In this document: one piece after another, positions 1 through 10,800 of the stretch
Layout of the letters: the number at the start of each line of letters is the position of its first letter
Position numbering within the stretch: the stretch's first letter is position 1
NCBI GenBank assembly: GCA_030386875.1
Contig: CM059572.1
Coordinates: 35,833,732 to 35,897,731 of the forward strand
Direction: 5' to 3'
Origin: Morinoia aosen
Lineage: Eukaryota > Arthropoda > Malacostraca > Amphipoda > Talitridae
DNA length: 64,000 nt
Notes under the pieces: generated by a model
Told to the model about the DNA's origin: nothing
Database searches by the model: none
The model's input: only the letters and a program-made list of their open reading frames with translations
Translations under genes and position numbers: made by a program

Positions 1-116
1 TTGTTGTAGGGGAATTTACTTTGTTGTAGGGGAATTTACTTTGTTGTAGGGGAATTTACTTTGTTGTAGGGGAATTTACTTTGTTGTAGGTGAGTATTAC
101 TATTACTGTTGTAGGG
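1..116 (+). repeat. 20-bp minisatellite at window start
   Basis: TTGTTGTAGGGGAATTTACT, four exact units plus degenerate ones to about 120, probably extending left of the window. A piece of the same motif resumes at 669-690 beyond the MITE, so the MITE inserted into the array. Confidence 0.95.
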
Positions 117-124
117 GAATTTGC

Positions 125-668
125 GGTAAATGTGTAGCGTTGGATAGTAATCGATTTTCCAGTTTCCGGTGCCTACACATAGTTAATTAGATCTAAAAAA
201 AAATTTTATTCTATGCACTTTCCGTCGCAAATGAGTATTTACCGAGTTATAGCGGTAGGTTTAGTTTCGTCTTTGATGATGAATGCCCCCGAATAAACAG
301 CTACTCATTGATTTTTGAATTTTTGGTTGCGTGAATCACGGTAATAACATCGAAATAAACTACTTTTCTTTACACTTTTTACGACAAATGAGTATTTTAC
401 GAGTTAGAGCGGTAGGTTCAGTTTCGTCTTTGATGATGAGCGCGTTGGAAGCGAGACTCCATTGCAGTGTTGCCTTCCGACGCGCTCGATGAATTACTTG
501 TCGCTTCAAACACTTGAGTTGCCTTAACTAATTTACCGCTATAACTCGTGAAATACTCATTTGCGACGGAAATTGCTTAGAAGAAAACTCGTTAATTTCG
601 ACATAATTAACGATGTTTAGGCACCCAAAAGGGGAAAATCGATTACTACCCAACACTACACATTGACC
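125..668. mobile_element. Long-TIR MITE, first copy
   Basis: GGTAAATGTGTAGCGTTGGA at the left and CAACACTACACATTGACC at the right; 544 bp with two internal inverted blocks (AAATGAGTATTTTACGAGTT and complement). Flanks GAATTTGC (117-124) and GAGTTTAC (669-676) are a decayed 8-bp duplication. Confidence 0.85.
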
Positions 669-689
669 GAGTTTACTTTGTTGTAGTGT

Positions 690-1400
690 ACATCATCCAA
701 CGTGACCTTTCCTAAGTGGACTACGCTTCGCGTTGTGGCTCGCATCATGTCCACTCAGTGGAACTTACGCTGTCAGCTGCCCTACAACAACGACGTAAAA
801 TGCTTTGAAAAACTGGCCTTAGTTCATTGAACCAGCATCGCGTTCGTTCCACCTATTAGCATCGCTCGCAGCTGTTGCTCAACAGCCCGGTCACGTATGT
901 GCAGGTCTTCCAAAGCCCGTTTCTGCTTCGGTGCTAAACAGAGACCGGTGTGCGTGGGCAGCTCACGACCCAGCTTATATCTCCCAAAGCACGGACTGTA
1001 GTAGTTGTGACTTGTGCTTTACGTGTTTAGCAACGGATCTTGGAGAGATTTTAATACGAAGGTTAGAGGTCTTTCGGCAAATAATGTTGTTCCAGTATTC
1101 ATGCAGTACGTACTTAATCGCTCGAATGCTAAAGCACCCGCAGTTTTTTACCAGCAAAATCCAGAGGGACGAGCGAAATTCCAGAGTACATTTGTTGCCA
1201 GTAAGCAATTTAGGATTCAGGAATTATGAAATGGATACACACACCCGTCAATAAAACTCATCCCAAGCCAAGAAAGACCTTTTCATGTCTGTGTAACACT
1301 TCTTTAGTCGACACGTACTCTTTAGTGTAGTCTCCAGCCAATGGATGCTGTGGTCATGACTCCGAGACACGCTCCTCAAGAGACGCAGGAGAGGTATTAT
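690..1400. other. Unrecognised sequence upstream of the inhibitor exons
   Basis: Slightly GC-richer than the surroundings. The open frame 931-1254 has no recognisable domain and no cysteine spacing of the pacifastin type. Not called as a gene. Confidence 0.5.
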
Positions 1401-1419
1401 TAGGCTTAGGTAATTTAGG

Positions 1420-1740
1420 CTTGTCTATCCTATGCCATCAGGAGTGGCCGCACAGGAGAAAAACTGTTGGGTTACCTCAGCTGTAGATAGGCCTTCGACT
1501 TCTATCTTTCGAGCCCTCTTTGCTTCTTTCTGTTTTCATGCCTTCTTCGGTTACTCTTGTCTTTTTTCCTTTCCATCCTGAATTGCAGTATCCGTGTGCA
1601 GGATATCATGCGCGGGAACACACCTTGTGCGTAGATTCCTGATTTTCTACAATCCATACCAAATGCTTTCCTGACCACCTTTGCGATGGCTGAGGAGTTT
1701 AAACTAGTTTTGAAATGTTCTTGATACTAATAATAATATC
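1420..1740 (+). mobile_element. Dispersed retroposon, subfamily 2
   Basis: GGGTTACCTCAGCTGTAGAT, CTATCTTTCGAGCCC, GTGTGCAGGATATC, ACACCTTGTGCGTAGATTCC, ending near ATACTAATAATAATATC. Related to copies at 3440, 5849 and 19700. Confidence 0.75.
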
Positions 1741-1808
1741 CGTCGCACAAGGGTGACATCTCACTTAGGACGTCAAAAGATCCTGGTACGTTGCCACCTT
1801 GCCGACTC

Positions 1809-2165
1809 CCCCCTCAGGGGGATACAACTATTGTATCTATGGGAATTAGCGCTCCCAGGGGGACAATGTGAGGACCCGACTGAGAGATAGACCTTCTTTT
1901 TGTTGAAATAAAATGTTTTTGTTATGTTAAGAACCATCATTTTTCGGTTCACTGCTGTCCTGTTTTTTCAGCACCTACTACTTTCTTCTTCAACTTTGAT
2001 CTTGTTTCATAAACTTCTTTCTTATCTTACTGTATCTATGCCCTTTCTGCATAGATTCCGCATTCCCTTACCTCCATACTAAATTGTGCCTTCTTCCTTC
2101 CTCTCTTTGGATTGCCTTTGTTGCGGATAGGGAGGCTTAAGCTAACGAATAATCTAATCTAACCT
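1809..2165 (+). mobile_element. Dispersed retroposon, subfamily 1
   Basis: CCCCTCAGGGGGATACAACT, GGGAATTAGCGCTCCCAGGG, TTTTTCGGTTCACTGCTGTC, CTTTCTGCATAGATTCCGCA, GATAGGGAGGCTTAAGCTAA and a (TAATC)n tail. A near-complete copy. Confidence 0.85.
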
Positions 2166-2959
2166 TGCCGACTCCCATGGTATTTACATCAAAGTGAAAA
2201 CACCTCCGCTGGTGATTCTATGAAATGAAGGAAACTGGTAGAAAATAAGAGGAAAACTCATTTGAACGGTAAGCTTCCACTTCCTTCATTCAATTCCTCT
2301 CCTGAGAATAAGAAGGTGTAAAACATTTCTGCAACACAATTGTAACAATGGAGAGATCAGCCCCGAGGTTTCATTGCCCGGCCGCGCTTCCACTTGCGTG
2401 TCCGTTCTCGATAATATGAGGCATCAAACGGGTGACGTCTGTTTCTCACCAGAAAGCCTTGCTAATTAATGAATCAATAAAATATTTATCTCTTTACAAT
2501 CAGCTGTTGACGTTACGAACTAATATCAAACGATGGATAACAATAGAACGAAAGGCAAATGACCGCCTCCGTGTCGTCCAACCGACGTGCGTTGCGTTAT
2601 GGTTCAGGAACCCTTGATAGGTACATCCAGATCACTTGTATTACGTTGACAGTTATTATTTAACGTACCTCAATTCTTCTCATTCATTTACCTCAGCTAA
2701 TGTTCTTATAAGAAAAAGAAAATTGCCAAGGCAATCTGTTGGTCACAGGATGAAAGCCTAATGGGGCCAAAGTCTTTATCTTTGCAGTTCATTTAAAAAT
2801 CGGGCCCTAAGATCAAGAAGGAATTCCGACACGAAAATGCCGAAATAGTGCTCATGACGTGCAAAATTGCCTTGAACTTCATTATGCTCTTTACCTTGAG
2901 TTAAGTTGTTTTTAGTTGAGTAGCCACTATCCATTCAAAATTTAGTTTTCTCTTTCGAA

Positions 2960-3441
2960 TTCCCGCAGAGGAATACAACTATTTTTTCTATGGAATTAAC
3001 TCATCATGGGAAAAATGAGAGGTCCCGAGGTAGAGGTCAGGTAGGCAAATCATATTTTTACATCGTTACGGACCATATTTTTTTCGTTTCACTCCTATCT
3101 TGTTTTTCGGCCTCTCCTACTTTCATTTTCAGCTTTTATCTTGTTTCATAAACTTGTTTCCTAACTTGCTGATTCCATTCGCTGTGGATCTTGTGGTGAA
3201 ACGCACCCTATGTACAGATTCCATGTTCCCTCAACTCCATACTTAATGATACCTTCTTCTCTTTGAAACGCCTTTGTTGTGGTAAGAGAGACTTAAAACT
3301 AACCCATCTAATCTAACACACCTTGTGTTTAGATTCCCCATTCTCTTATATCCATACCAAATGGTGCCTTCATCCTTTCTCTCTTAGGGATACCTTTGTT
3401 GGGGTGAGGGAGGCTCAAATTATCTTATGATTTAATATCCA
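2960..3441 (+). mobile_element. Dispersed retroposon, subfamily 1, plus an extra 3' fragment
   Basis: A full copy runs to about 3316 (CCATCTAATCTAAC). A second partial 3' end follows (CTTGTGTTTAGATTCCCC to GGGAGGCTCAAATTATC) to about 3441. Confidence 0.78.
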
Positions 3442-3840
3442 GCCTATGGCAAGGGGACTGGCGCCCCCAAGGGAATACTGTGAGGTTACCTCAGTTACCC
3501 AGTAAAGCTTTTTTGCCGCCTACGTGCATGTTTTTCCCGTCTAAGCGATTTAATCGCTCAAATCGCTTAGGCGGCGAAAAACATGAGTGCAGGCGGCGAG
3601 AAAGTTAGACTGGGTATAGAGGTATCTTTCGAGTCCATATTGCTTCTTTCATTTTCTAGCCTTCTTCGCTGTTTCTTAGTTATCTGTTCTTCCTCTTCCT
3701 TCCAAACTTACTGTTTGTATGCGCAGGATATCCTGTTTGGGAACCTGTCTTGTGCGTAGATTCTCCGTGCTCTAAAGCCCAAACTGAACGATGTGTTCGT
3801 TTTTCCTCTCCTAGAAACATATTATGTACTTAACTCAAAC
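3442..3840 (+). mobile_element. Dispersed retroposon, subfamily 2, split by a fold-back MITE
   Basis: GGGGACTGGCGCCCCCAAGG and GTGAGGTTACCTCAG before the MITE; GAGGTATCTTTCGAGTCC and CTTGTGCGTAGATTCTCC after it. The joined flanks restore the family sequence CCTCAG.TATAGA.G. Confidence 0.78.
3498..3614. mobile_element. Fold-back MITE with TA duplication (Tc1/mariner-like)
   Basis: TA at 3496-3497 and 3615-3616 flank CCCAGTAAAGCTTTTTTGCC and GGCGAGAAAGTTAGACTGGG. The interior is itself palindromic (CTAAGCGATTT...AAATCGCTTAG), 117 bp overall. No coding capacity. Confidence 0.82.
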
Positions 3841-4610
3841 GAACTTAATGTGTAATCTTGCCCCTAATGATGCTTTCAATTTACGCAGTTTTGCTTCTCT
3901 CTTCTTTTCCTTCAATATGTTAGTATTGATACTGCGTTTTTTACGCGTTGTAGCATTTTGTTTTAACGGAAACTTTTTTTTTGCGGTGCCACGTGTACTA
4001 AACCTGAACTGCCGCACTGCGAGCGTCAAAACTAAACGAACACAATGGATAACGCCTGGTTATTGTGAGAAAATTACGACTGTGGTGACTTGTCATTTTC
4101 ATTTGTACTTCTCGGAACGATAAACAATAGATTTTTATAAGCAATCTTAAAAATTTATTTAATAATCCAAGTTATAAATTAGTGTTAAATGAGTGTTACC
4201 TCTAATAATGGTATTGAATCCCTGTCAGCTGTAAATTAGGCTGACTCGTGCTTTTAAAATTTCCCGTGTAATAGATAGAAACGTGTTTGCTATCGACACA
4301 TTAACAGGTAGAAGTCATAGACTTGCTCTCTACCTCGAAAAGACACTCGCTTTCATTTCAGTATAATTTGTGGGTGTGTGATACACTGATACAGCACTTG
4401 GCGCTCAGAGTGTGGCCACAGTGGAGCACCGAGCTGACATTTGTGCCGAGCAAAGCTAATGTTCTGTTTGCACAGAGGGGTCCTTGTGAGCCCTCACACT
4501 CCGCTTAGCAACCCATCGACGCAGATCCCAAAACACGCTGGCTATGTAGATTAATCGCAACACAAGCCGCATTATCAGACCGATCTTCAACGAAATTCGA
4601 AAGGATGGTC

Positions 4611-5012
4611 GATGCTACTACAGCGTGAGGTCTACCACACTATAGCGTGAGATCTACCTCTAATTAGTACTAAGGTCTACCTACTGTAGCATGAGATCTA
4701 CCTCTAGCTAGTACTATAGCGTGATGTCTACCACACTATAGCATGAGATCTACCTCTAGCTAGTACTATAGCGTGATGTCTACCACACTATAGCATGAGA
4801 TCTACCTCTAGCTAGTACTATAGCGTGATGTCTACCACACTATAGCATGAGATCTACCTCTAGCTACTACTATAGTGTGAGGTTAGGTTACTATTGGATA
4901 TTACTTATTTCCATACATTTTATTTAGCAATAAACACTAAATTTGTACATCTCAAACTACACCTGAGTGGGTAGACGATATATGGCGGTAGACCTCACGC
5001 TGTAGTAGCACC
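4611..5012. mobile_element. MITE with 8-bp duplication and an internal 52-bp array
   Basis: GGATGGTC duplications at 4603-4610 and 5013-5020 flank ends GATGCTACTACAGCGTGAGG and CCTCACGCTGTAGTAGCACC. Inside, three to four 52-bp units (TATAGCATGAGATCTACCTC...) have expanded one end. A short copy without the array is at 53118. Confidence 0.88.
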
Positions 5013-5190
5013 GGATGGTCTTACAGCACTGCAGTCTTACCTACCCGTAAGCTTGGCACACCTGCGTTATCTGTTTTTATTTTAAAACTTGCAAAGACAT
5101 TGTAGCTATAAATTCTTGTGCCTGGTACTTGTGCTCACCTTATACAAACGCAAAATAATTCTCAGAAGTTTTTTGCACTCGTCTAACCGG

Positions 5191-5537
5191 TCCTCGAGAG
5201 GAATGCAGCTATTGTGTTTGCGGGAACTAGGCTTCCATGGATAGATATGTAATGCCCCTAGCTGAAGGTTAGGTGATCATATGTTGAATTTTTTTTTTTG
5301 CACAATTCAAATTTTTTTCTGTTTACTCGTCTCTTTTACAGCACATTACTTTCTTCTTCAATACATACCTTGTTTCATTAACTCTTTTCCATCTCACTAT
5401 TTCTGTGCGCAAAGTGTGAGAACATGCGTTGTGCATAATTTCTTTGATTCCATACTAAATGAAACCTTCCTCTTTTAGGAAGAACACCTTGGTTGTGAGT
5501 AAGGAGGCTTAAACTAAGTTGTGATATTATCTAATCC
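5191..5537 (+). mobile_element. Dispersed retroposon, subfamily 1 (diverged)
   Basis: TCCTCGAGAGGAATGCAGCT, GGGAACTAGGCTTCCATGGA, CTGAAGGTTAGGTGATCAT, ending AGGAGGCTTAAACTAAGT and TTATCTAATC. Confidence 0.78.
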
Positions 5538-5848
5538 CTCGTCCGTTTGTAAGTATAAGACACCCATGCTTTGCCTGTATCACATACCACAGGTAATTTT
5601 AAAATAATTTCTTCTGGACACCGACTTGACTTCGTGACACTTAATGAACTGGAAAAACTAAGCCAATGGCTCTTACACGTTGAGCATTGACTGAACTCTC
5701 CTATGCTACGAAGATTTGCATTAATTTACTTATGTTATTTTGCATTCTCATCACATTTTGGACTTGTGCTCTATGAAAGTTTACCACATAGGTTCTTTAA
5801 AATATATTTTTCTCCTCCGTCGAAGAATGTTCAACAATGATGAACTTT

Positions 5849-6195
5849 CTCCCCTCAGGAGGCATGGGATAAACAATTGGTTCACATTAGTCAGGTTTGT
5901 CTATTCTCTGCTGTGGGTACTGGCGATCCCATAATTTTCTGTCGAGTTGCCTCAGCTATTTGTATGCCATTGGGATTTCTATCTTTCGTGCTCACTTCAC
6001 TTCTTTGAGACAGAGACAGCCATCCTATTATTTGTCTTTCTTTCCTCTTCCTTCTCAACTTACAGTTTCTAGGCACAGTGGGTGCGGACTCACCTTGTAC
6101 ATAAATCTCGCGTATTCCTCATTCCCTACTACAAGGTCTCTTCTCTTTCCTCTGCGAAAACATTCTGGCTAGGGGAACGGAGTTTTAGACTATAA
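5849..6195 (+). mobile_element. Dispersed retroposon, subfamily 2
   Basis: TCCCCTCAGGAGGCATGGGA, GTACTGGCGATCCCATAA, GAGTTGCCTCAGCTATT, TATCTTTCGTGCTCAC, ending GGCTAGGGGAACGGAGTTTT. Confidence 0.7.
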
Positions 6196-6199
6196 TACT

Positions 6200-7722
6200 T
6201 TACTTCAAGCAAACGTAATATCTACGTTAATTTAGAGCATTCGGCGTTCCGATTTAATTTTAAACTAGTGTGAGAGGCGAAGAGCTGTTCATCGTTCGCA
6301 ATCAAACAATACTCACAAGGTGAAACTGAACCTCTCAGCTATGCGCGTGACAAGAAAATAAACGGTATTTGGTTTGAATATTTAATTGGTCAGTCACCTG
6401 GTGACTCTAACATTGTACTAAATCCGAGCAGATGAGTGCCTTATGTAGAGTCACCACATCATTTGAGTCACTTGAAGCACTAACTTCCATTGAAATGCTT
6501 ATAAAATGCTTATGAAATTATGGTCGTGGCTATGATACCACAGCACCTATAGTGGCACCAAGGTATTAGTGAAAATATTATATTTTTGACTCCATTAATC
6601 TAAAAAAGTTAGTCTCATTTGTGCAGTGTTTTGAAACATTTTATATTTTTTTAAACCTAATGTTTTGTGTGAGCATCTATGATTTTGGCCGTCTTTGTAT
6701 TGGGCGACTGAAATGATAAAAAATTACATTAAGCTATAAAATATTTCTGACATTGAAAAAAATTATCGATAAATATAAACGATGCTCGGGATTGTATTCA
6801 ATTGGATGATTTGATTTGACCTGCTTTGCTGCGCAGCTGCAAAGATGGAACATGCAGAACGAACTTCAGCTTAGCAACGAACAACCCACGGGTTTCTTTT
6901 CTAAACAGATGGGAACTTTGTAATTAGCCAGCCAGATATCTTCGATCTACAATCTTTATCTGTCGCAATATTCAGATTGTGGCGCCTATGTTTCTTGGAA
7001 AAGAGTTTCAAATAGATCACGCTCATTAAAATTGCATTATCAATGCGTGGAAGCCCTCTTTAGAGCTTAACAAAAATACAAGTCACAACTTCCGTTGTTT
7101 GTGCCTTATACGGCCGTGGCAGAATACTGGAGTAAATTACTTGGAATTCTAATTGGTTGTAGACTGCAGTGTCGTCTCATACTCCGGGAAGCATCACGTT
7201 TTATGCGTTTTGTCTTCGAGGAGTTGGTCTTAGAAACAATTTACGTCGTAGCGACAAAAAAGACGTAAGTTCTCAGAGGACATTTGCCCAGTAGATTTAG
7301 CTATGCAATAACCAAGAGAACATCACCTCATTATTAAAAATCGGTGCTGTAATCGATGCAGGCTGTCGACTATTCAAAGCATCATTCACGTAACTGGCAT
7401 CATCGTCGCTGCGCAACGGCTGCACAAAAATTTCCCCTTGACCGCACTAGCTAAATTCAACGCAAACATCCCGCGTGAAGGCTACGCAGTTTTGGCTAGC
7501 AACAGCACACCTCGGAATCGGAAGCCATCCAAAACGCTGGGCCGACTTGCTTTTTTTTAGTTGAATTTACCCCCTACTCAATGGCATTGTATTTCATGTC
7601 GAGCTTTTTTCCCCCTCTTTCCTAGGTCACCTTAAACCCATTTAATTACACACAGATCTCAGCTGTAAAACGGAACCATCAACAAAAGTTATGTGATAAA
7701 TAAGGTTTGCGTTGCTTTGCAG
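6200..7722. other. Upstream intron or 5' flank without recognised exon
   Basis: AT-rich sequence before the first recognised exon. No signal-peptide exon ending in phase 1 could be identified. Since exon 1 begins with an acceptor in phase 1, the missing 5' part lies here undetected or left of the window. Confidence 0.5.
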
Positions 7723-7833
7723 GGGCCGAGACAGGCGAGTGCACGGACGGGTCTGTGTGGTACCAGGACTGCAACCGGTGCTGGTGCGTGCAGGGCCATG
7801 CTGCCTGCACTCTCAAGTTCTGCGTCGGGCGAG
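7723..7833 (+). CDS. Exon 1 in window: pacifastin domain 1
   Basis: Acceptor is the pyrimidine-rich tract ending TTTGCAG, donor is GAG|GTGTGT, phase 1-1, 37 codons. All six cysteines are present, with CNRCWC in the centre and the reactive loop CTLKFC. By analogy with locust inhibitors such as PMP-C, P1 is Leu, predicting chymotrypsin- or elastase-type targets. It starts in phase 1, so at least one coding exon lies upstream. Confidence 0.93.
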
Positions 7834-10800
7834 GTGTGTATTTCTTGTGTTTGCGCGCTCGCTTGCCTCATTTTAGCGGAGAGCAGCCTGCAGCACCAAA
7901 CTTCCTGTTCTGATGCTCCAGCGTGCTGTTGAAAAATGGTGGTACTTAAAATTAGACTTGGAGTGTATTTTTCGAGCTTTAACACGGAATGGGTTTCCAG
8001 TACTCGCTATTAGGTTCAAATTAATGAAATTTATCCTGAAATACTTTGAAAATTTATTTTTTTTCCTTAATTCCTTTTCCTATTTTTCCTTCGGTACTTA
8101 GTTTCGTGTATCGATTATTGGAGATACAAATGATCAGGTGCCGTGAAATGCTTGGAAACCTGATTGAAATATTAAATTCGCTATGGCGTTGAGAAAGATT
8201 ACGAACGCACTAATGAGCATTTATTAACATACAAGCGAGGCAGTGCGTATCTTTGCTACAGGAAAACTTGACATGTAAAATATCAACTAATCTACGTTCA
8301 TGGAGTGGCTTTTCTTGCCAACCCTTCATTAGGTTGATATACCTACAATGCAGTGCTAATAATACAATTTTTTTCATCAGAAACCAGGTCTGCACCCCAG
8401 TGTGAAGACGGCAGCCGCTGGATGCAGGACAACTGCAACTGGTGCAGCTGCATCAACGGCGTCGGCGTTTGCACCAAACGCGCCTGCCTGCCTAGTACGT
8501 TGTGGGTCTCTGCTGTGTGATTGGCGGGACGCGTTGTTTGTGAGATATGTTCTTAAAGTTATGGATGATCGATCTGTTTCTTCTATCTGTTTTTGATTGA
8601 AGTAATTTTTGTTTTTCGTGTCACACTGTCGTCAGAAAATTGTACATGTCTCAACCATTGGTTCAGTTATACGAACTTTGTTTGAGATTCTGGCGTATCG
8701 CTGTTTTTTAAATGCAATAGAAAATCGTACGACTCGGTTGTGAACCCCAGCTCCTTGTGGTTCTATACATAGCAACAGTATAAAATGTTACCACTGTTTG
8801 CAAGGGACTTGTATATTCCTTTGCGAGGTCGTGTTTTTACTCGAGAAAAACAAACTAATCCCTAGGCCCACAATCATTATTTCTGCCTTTAACACATCAA
8901 GAAGTTCATCGGAGCATGCCAATGACATTAAAACGTTAACTGCGGCGGGTTAAACTAAAGCTCATTATTCAACTCAAATTAGAATAAATTTTAGTGATCA
9001 GTTTTGAAAATAACGAATGCTAAATTGATCGTGCCTACATTTAGTGTTCTCCTAGCATTTATGAAAATTGAATTTGTGACTGCTAGTCGGCCAGGAGCAT
9101 TATAAAAATTCCCTCAGTGGCCACCGGTTGGTCACATCTCAGTCAAAGTGTTGATGTTACCACCTCGGTACGTCTGTTGCAGAATGGGCTGTCGAGAGGG
9201 CATCAGCGCAGGTAGCGGCTGGGCGCAGCATCTCTGCTGCTGATGACGGTGAGTGTGCCCAAATATAAGCAACTTGACACGACTGGGGCTGTTCTGAAGG
9301 GTATTGTCCTTCACCGCATTTTTGGGACTTAGCGCTTATCGAATATATTCAGGGCTCTTTTACTGCACTCATAATACAAGTCTCCTTCATTTCGTGTTTG
9401 TTTCATGTATTTCAGGTTTGTTTCCTTCATTTTTAGTATACTGGTTATGTCTGTCCCTGTTAGTAGTGTACTTTAAGGAGCTATAGTGCTGCCCAGGGCA
9501 AACGCTAGCTAAAGACAACGTCAAAATCACTTGTTGTTCGAGATTGTTTTGTGTATAGATTCGTACGAAACGTCGTTAGTTCTTCCCCCAGGGAAGTTCA
9601 CCGATAACTGACTGCTTTCAACCCTTGTAAAAGTCTGCATTGGTTGTAGTGGTGATTTTATCTTAGTGTTAATTATACATTATTTGAATACAAATACTGA
9701 AATAGTCTCTTGTGAGCTTAACTTAAGCGTTACACAAAGCCATGAGAGTCTTTGTTCCCTCTGCAGCGAGCGAGCCCGAATGTGAAGCGACAGGAGGACG
9801 TTGGCGCGATGGCTGCAACTGGTGCCGCTGTTCTGAGACCGGCGGCAGGGCGCTCTGCACCAGACGCGCTTGTCCCCCACGTGAGTAAACGAACGCTGTC
9901 GTGCATCGAGCTTGTTTGTATTGGTTGTGATTCTAATTTCCTTCGTGTCTTGTGCACCAGACGCGCTTGTCCCCCATGTGAGTAAACGAACGCTGTCATG
10001 CATTGAGCTTGTTTGTATTGGTTGTGATTCTAATTTCCTTTGTGTCTTGTGCAGCAGACGCGCTTGTCCCCCACGTGAGTAAACGAACGCTGTCATGCAT
10101 CGAGCTTATTTGTATTGGTTGTGATTCTAATTTCCTTTGTGTTTTGTGCACCAGACGCGCTTGTCCCCCACGTGAGTAAACGAACGCTGTCATGCATCGA
10201 GCTTGTTTGTATTGGTTGTGATTCTAATTTCCTTTGTGTCTTGTGCAGCAGACGCGCTTGTCCCCCACGTGAGTAAACGAACGCTGTCATGCATCGAGCT
10301 TGTTTGTATTGGTTGTGATTCTAATTTCCTTTGTGTCTTGTGCACCAGACGCGCTTGCCCCCCCCCCCCCCCGTGTGAGTAAACGAACGCTGTCAGGCAT
10401 CGAGCTTGTTTGTATTGGTTGTGATTCTAATTTCCTTTGTGTCTTGTGCACCAGAAGCGCTTGTCCCCCACGTGAGTAAACGAACGCTGTCAGACCACGT
10501 GCTCGTATGGGTCGTGATTCTAATTTCCTTTGTGTCTTGTGCACCAGACGCTCTTGTCCCCCACGTGAGTAAACGAACGCTGTCAGGCATCGAGCTTGTT
10601 TGTATTGGTTGTGATTCTAATTTCCTTTGTGTCTTGTGCACCAGACGCTCTTGTCCCCCACGTGAGTAAACGAACGCTGTCAGGCATCGAGCTTGTTTGT
10701 ATTGGTTGTAATTCTAATTTCCTTTGTGTCTTGTGCACCAGACGCTCTTGTCCCCCGTGTGAGTAAACGAACGCTGTCAGGCATCGAGCTTGTTTGTATT

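Noticed and set aside
931-1254. 107-codon frame with several cysteines
   Set aside because: Cysteine spacing does not fit pacifastin, Kunitz or VWC, and no splice sites frame it.
6840-6920. Possible signal-peptide exon after an AG at 6835
   Set aside because: The ATG at 6844 opens a polar frame that stops after nine codons; no hydrophobic core.
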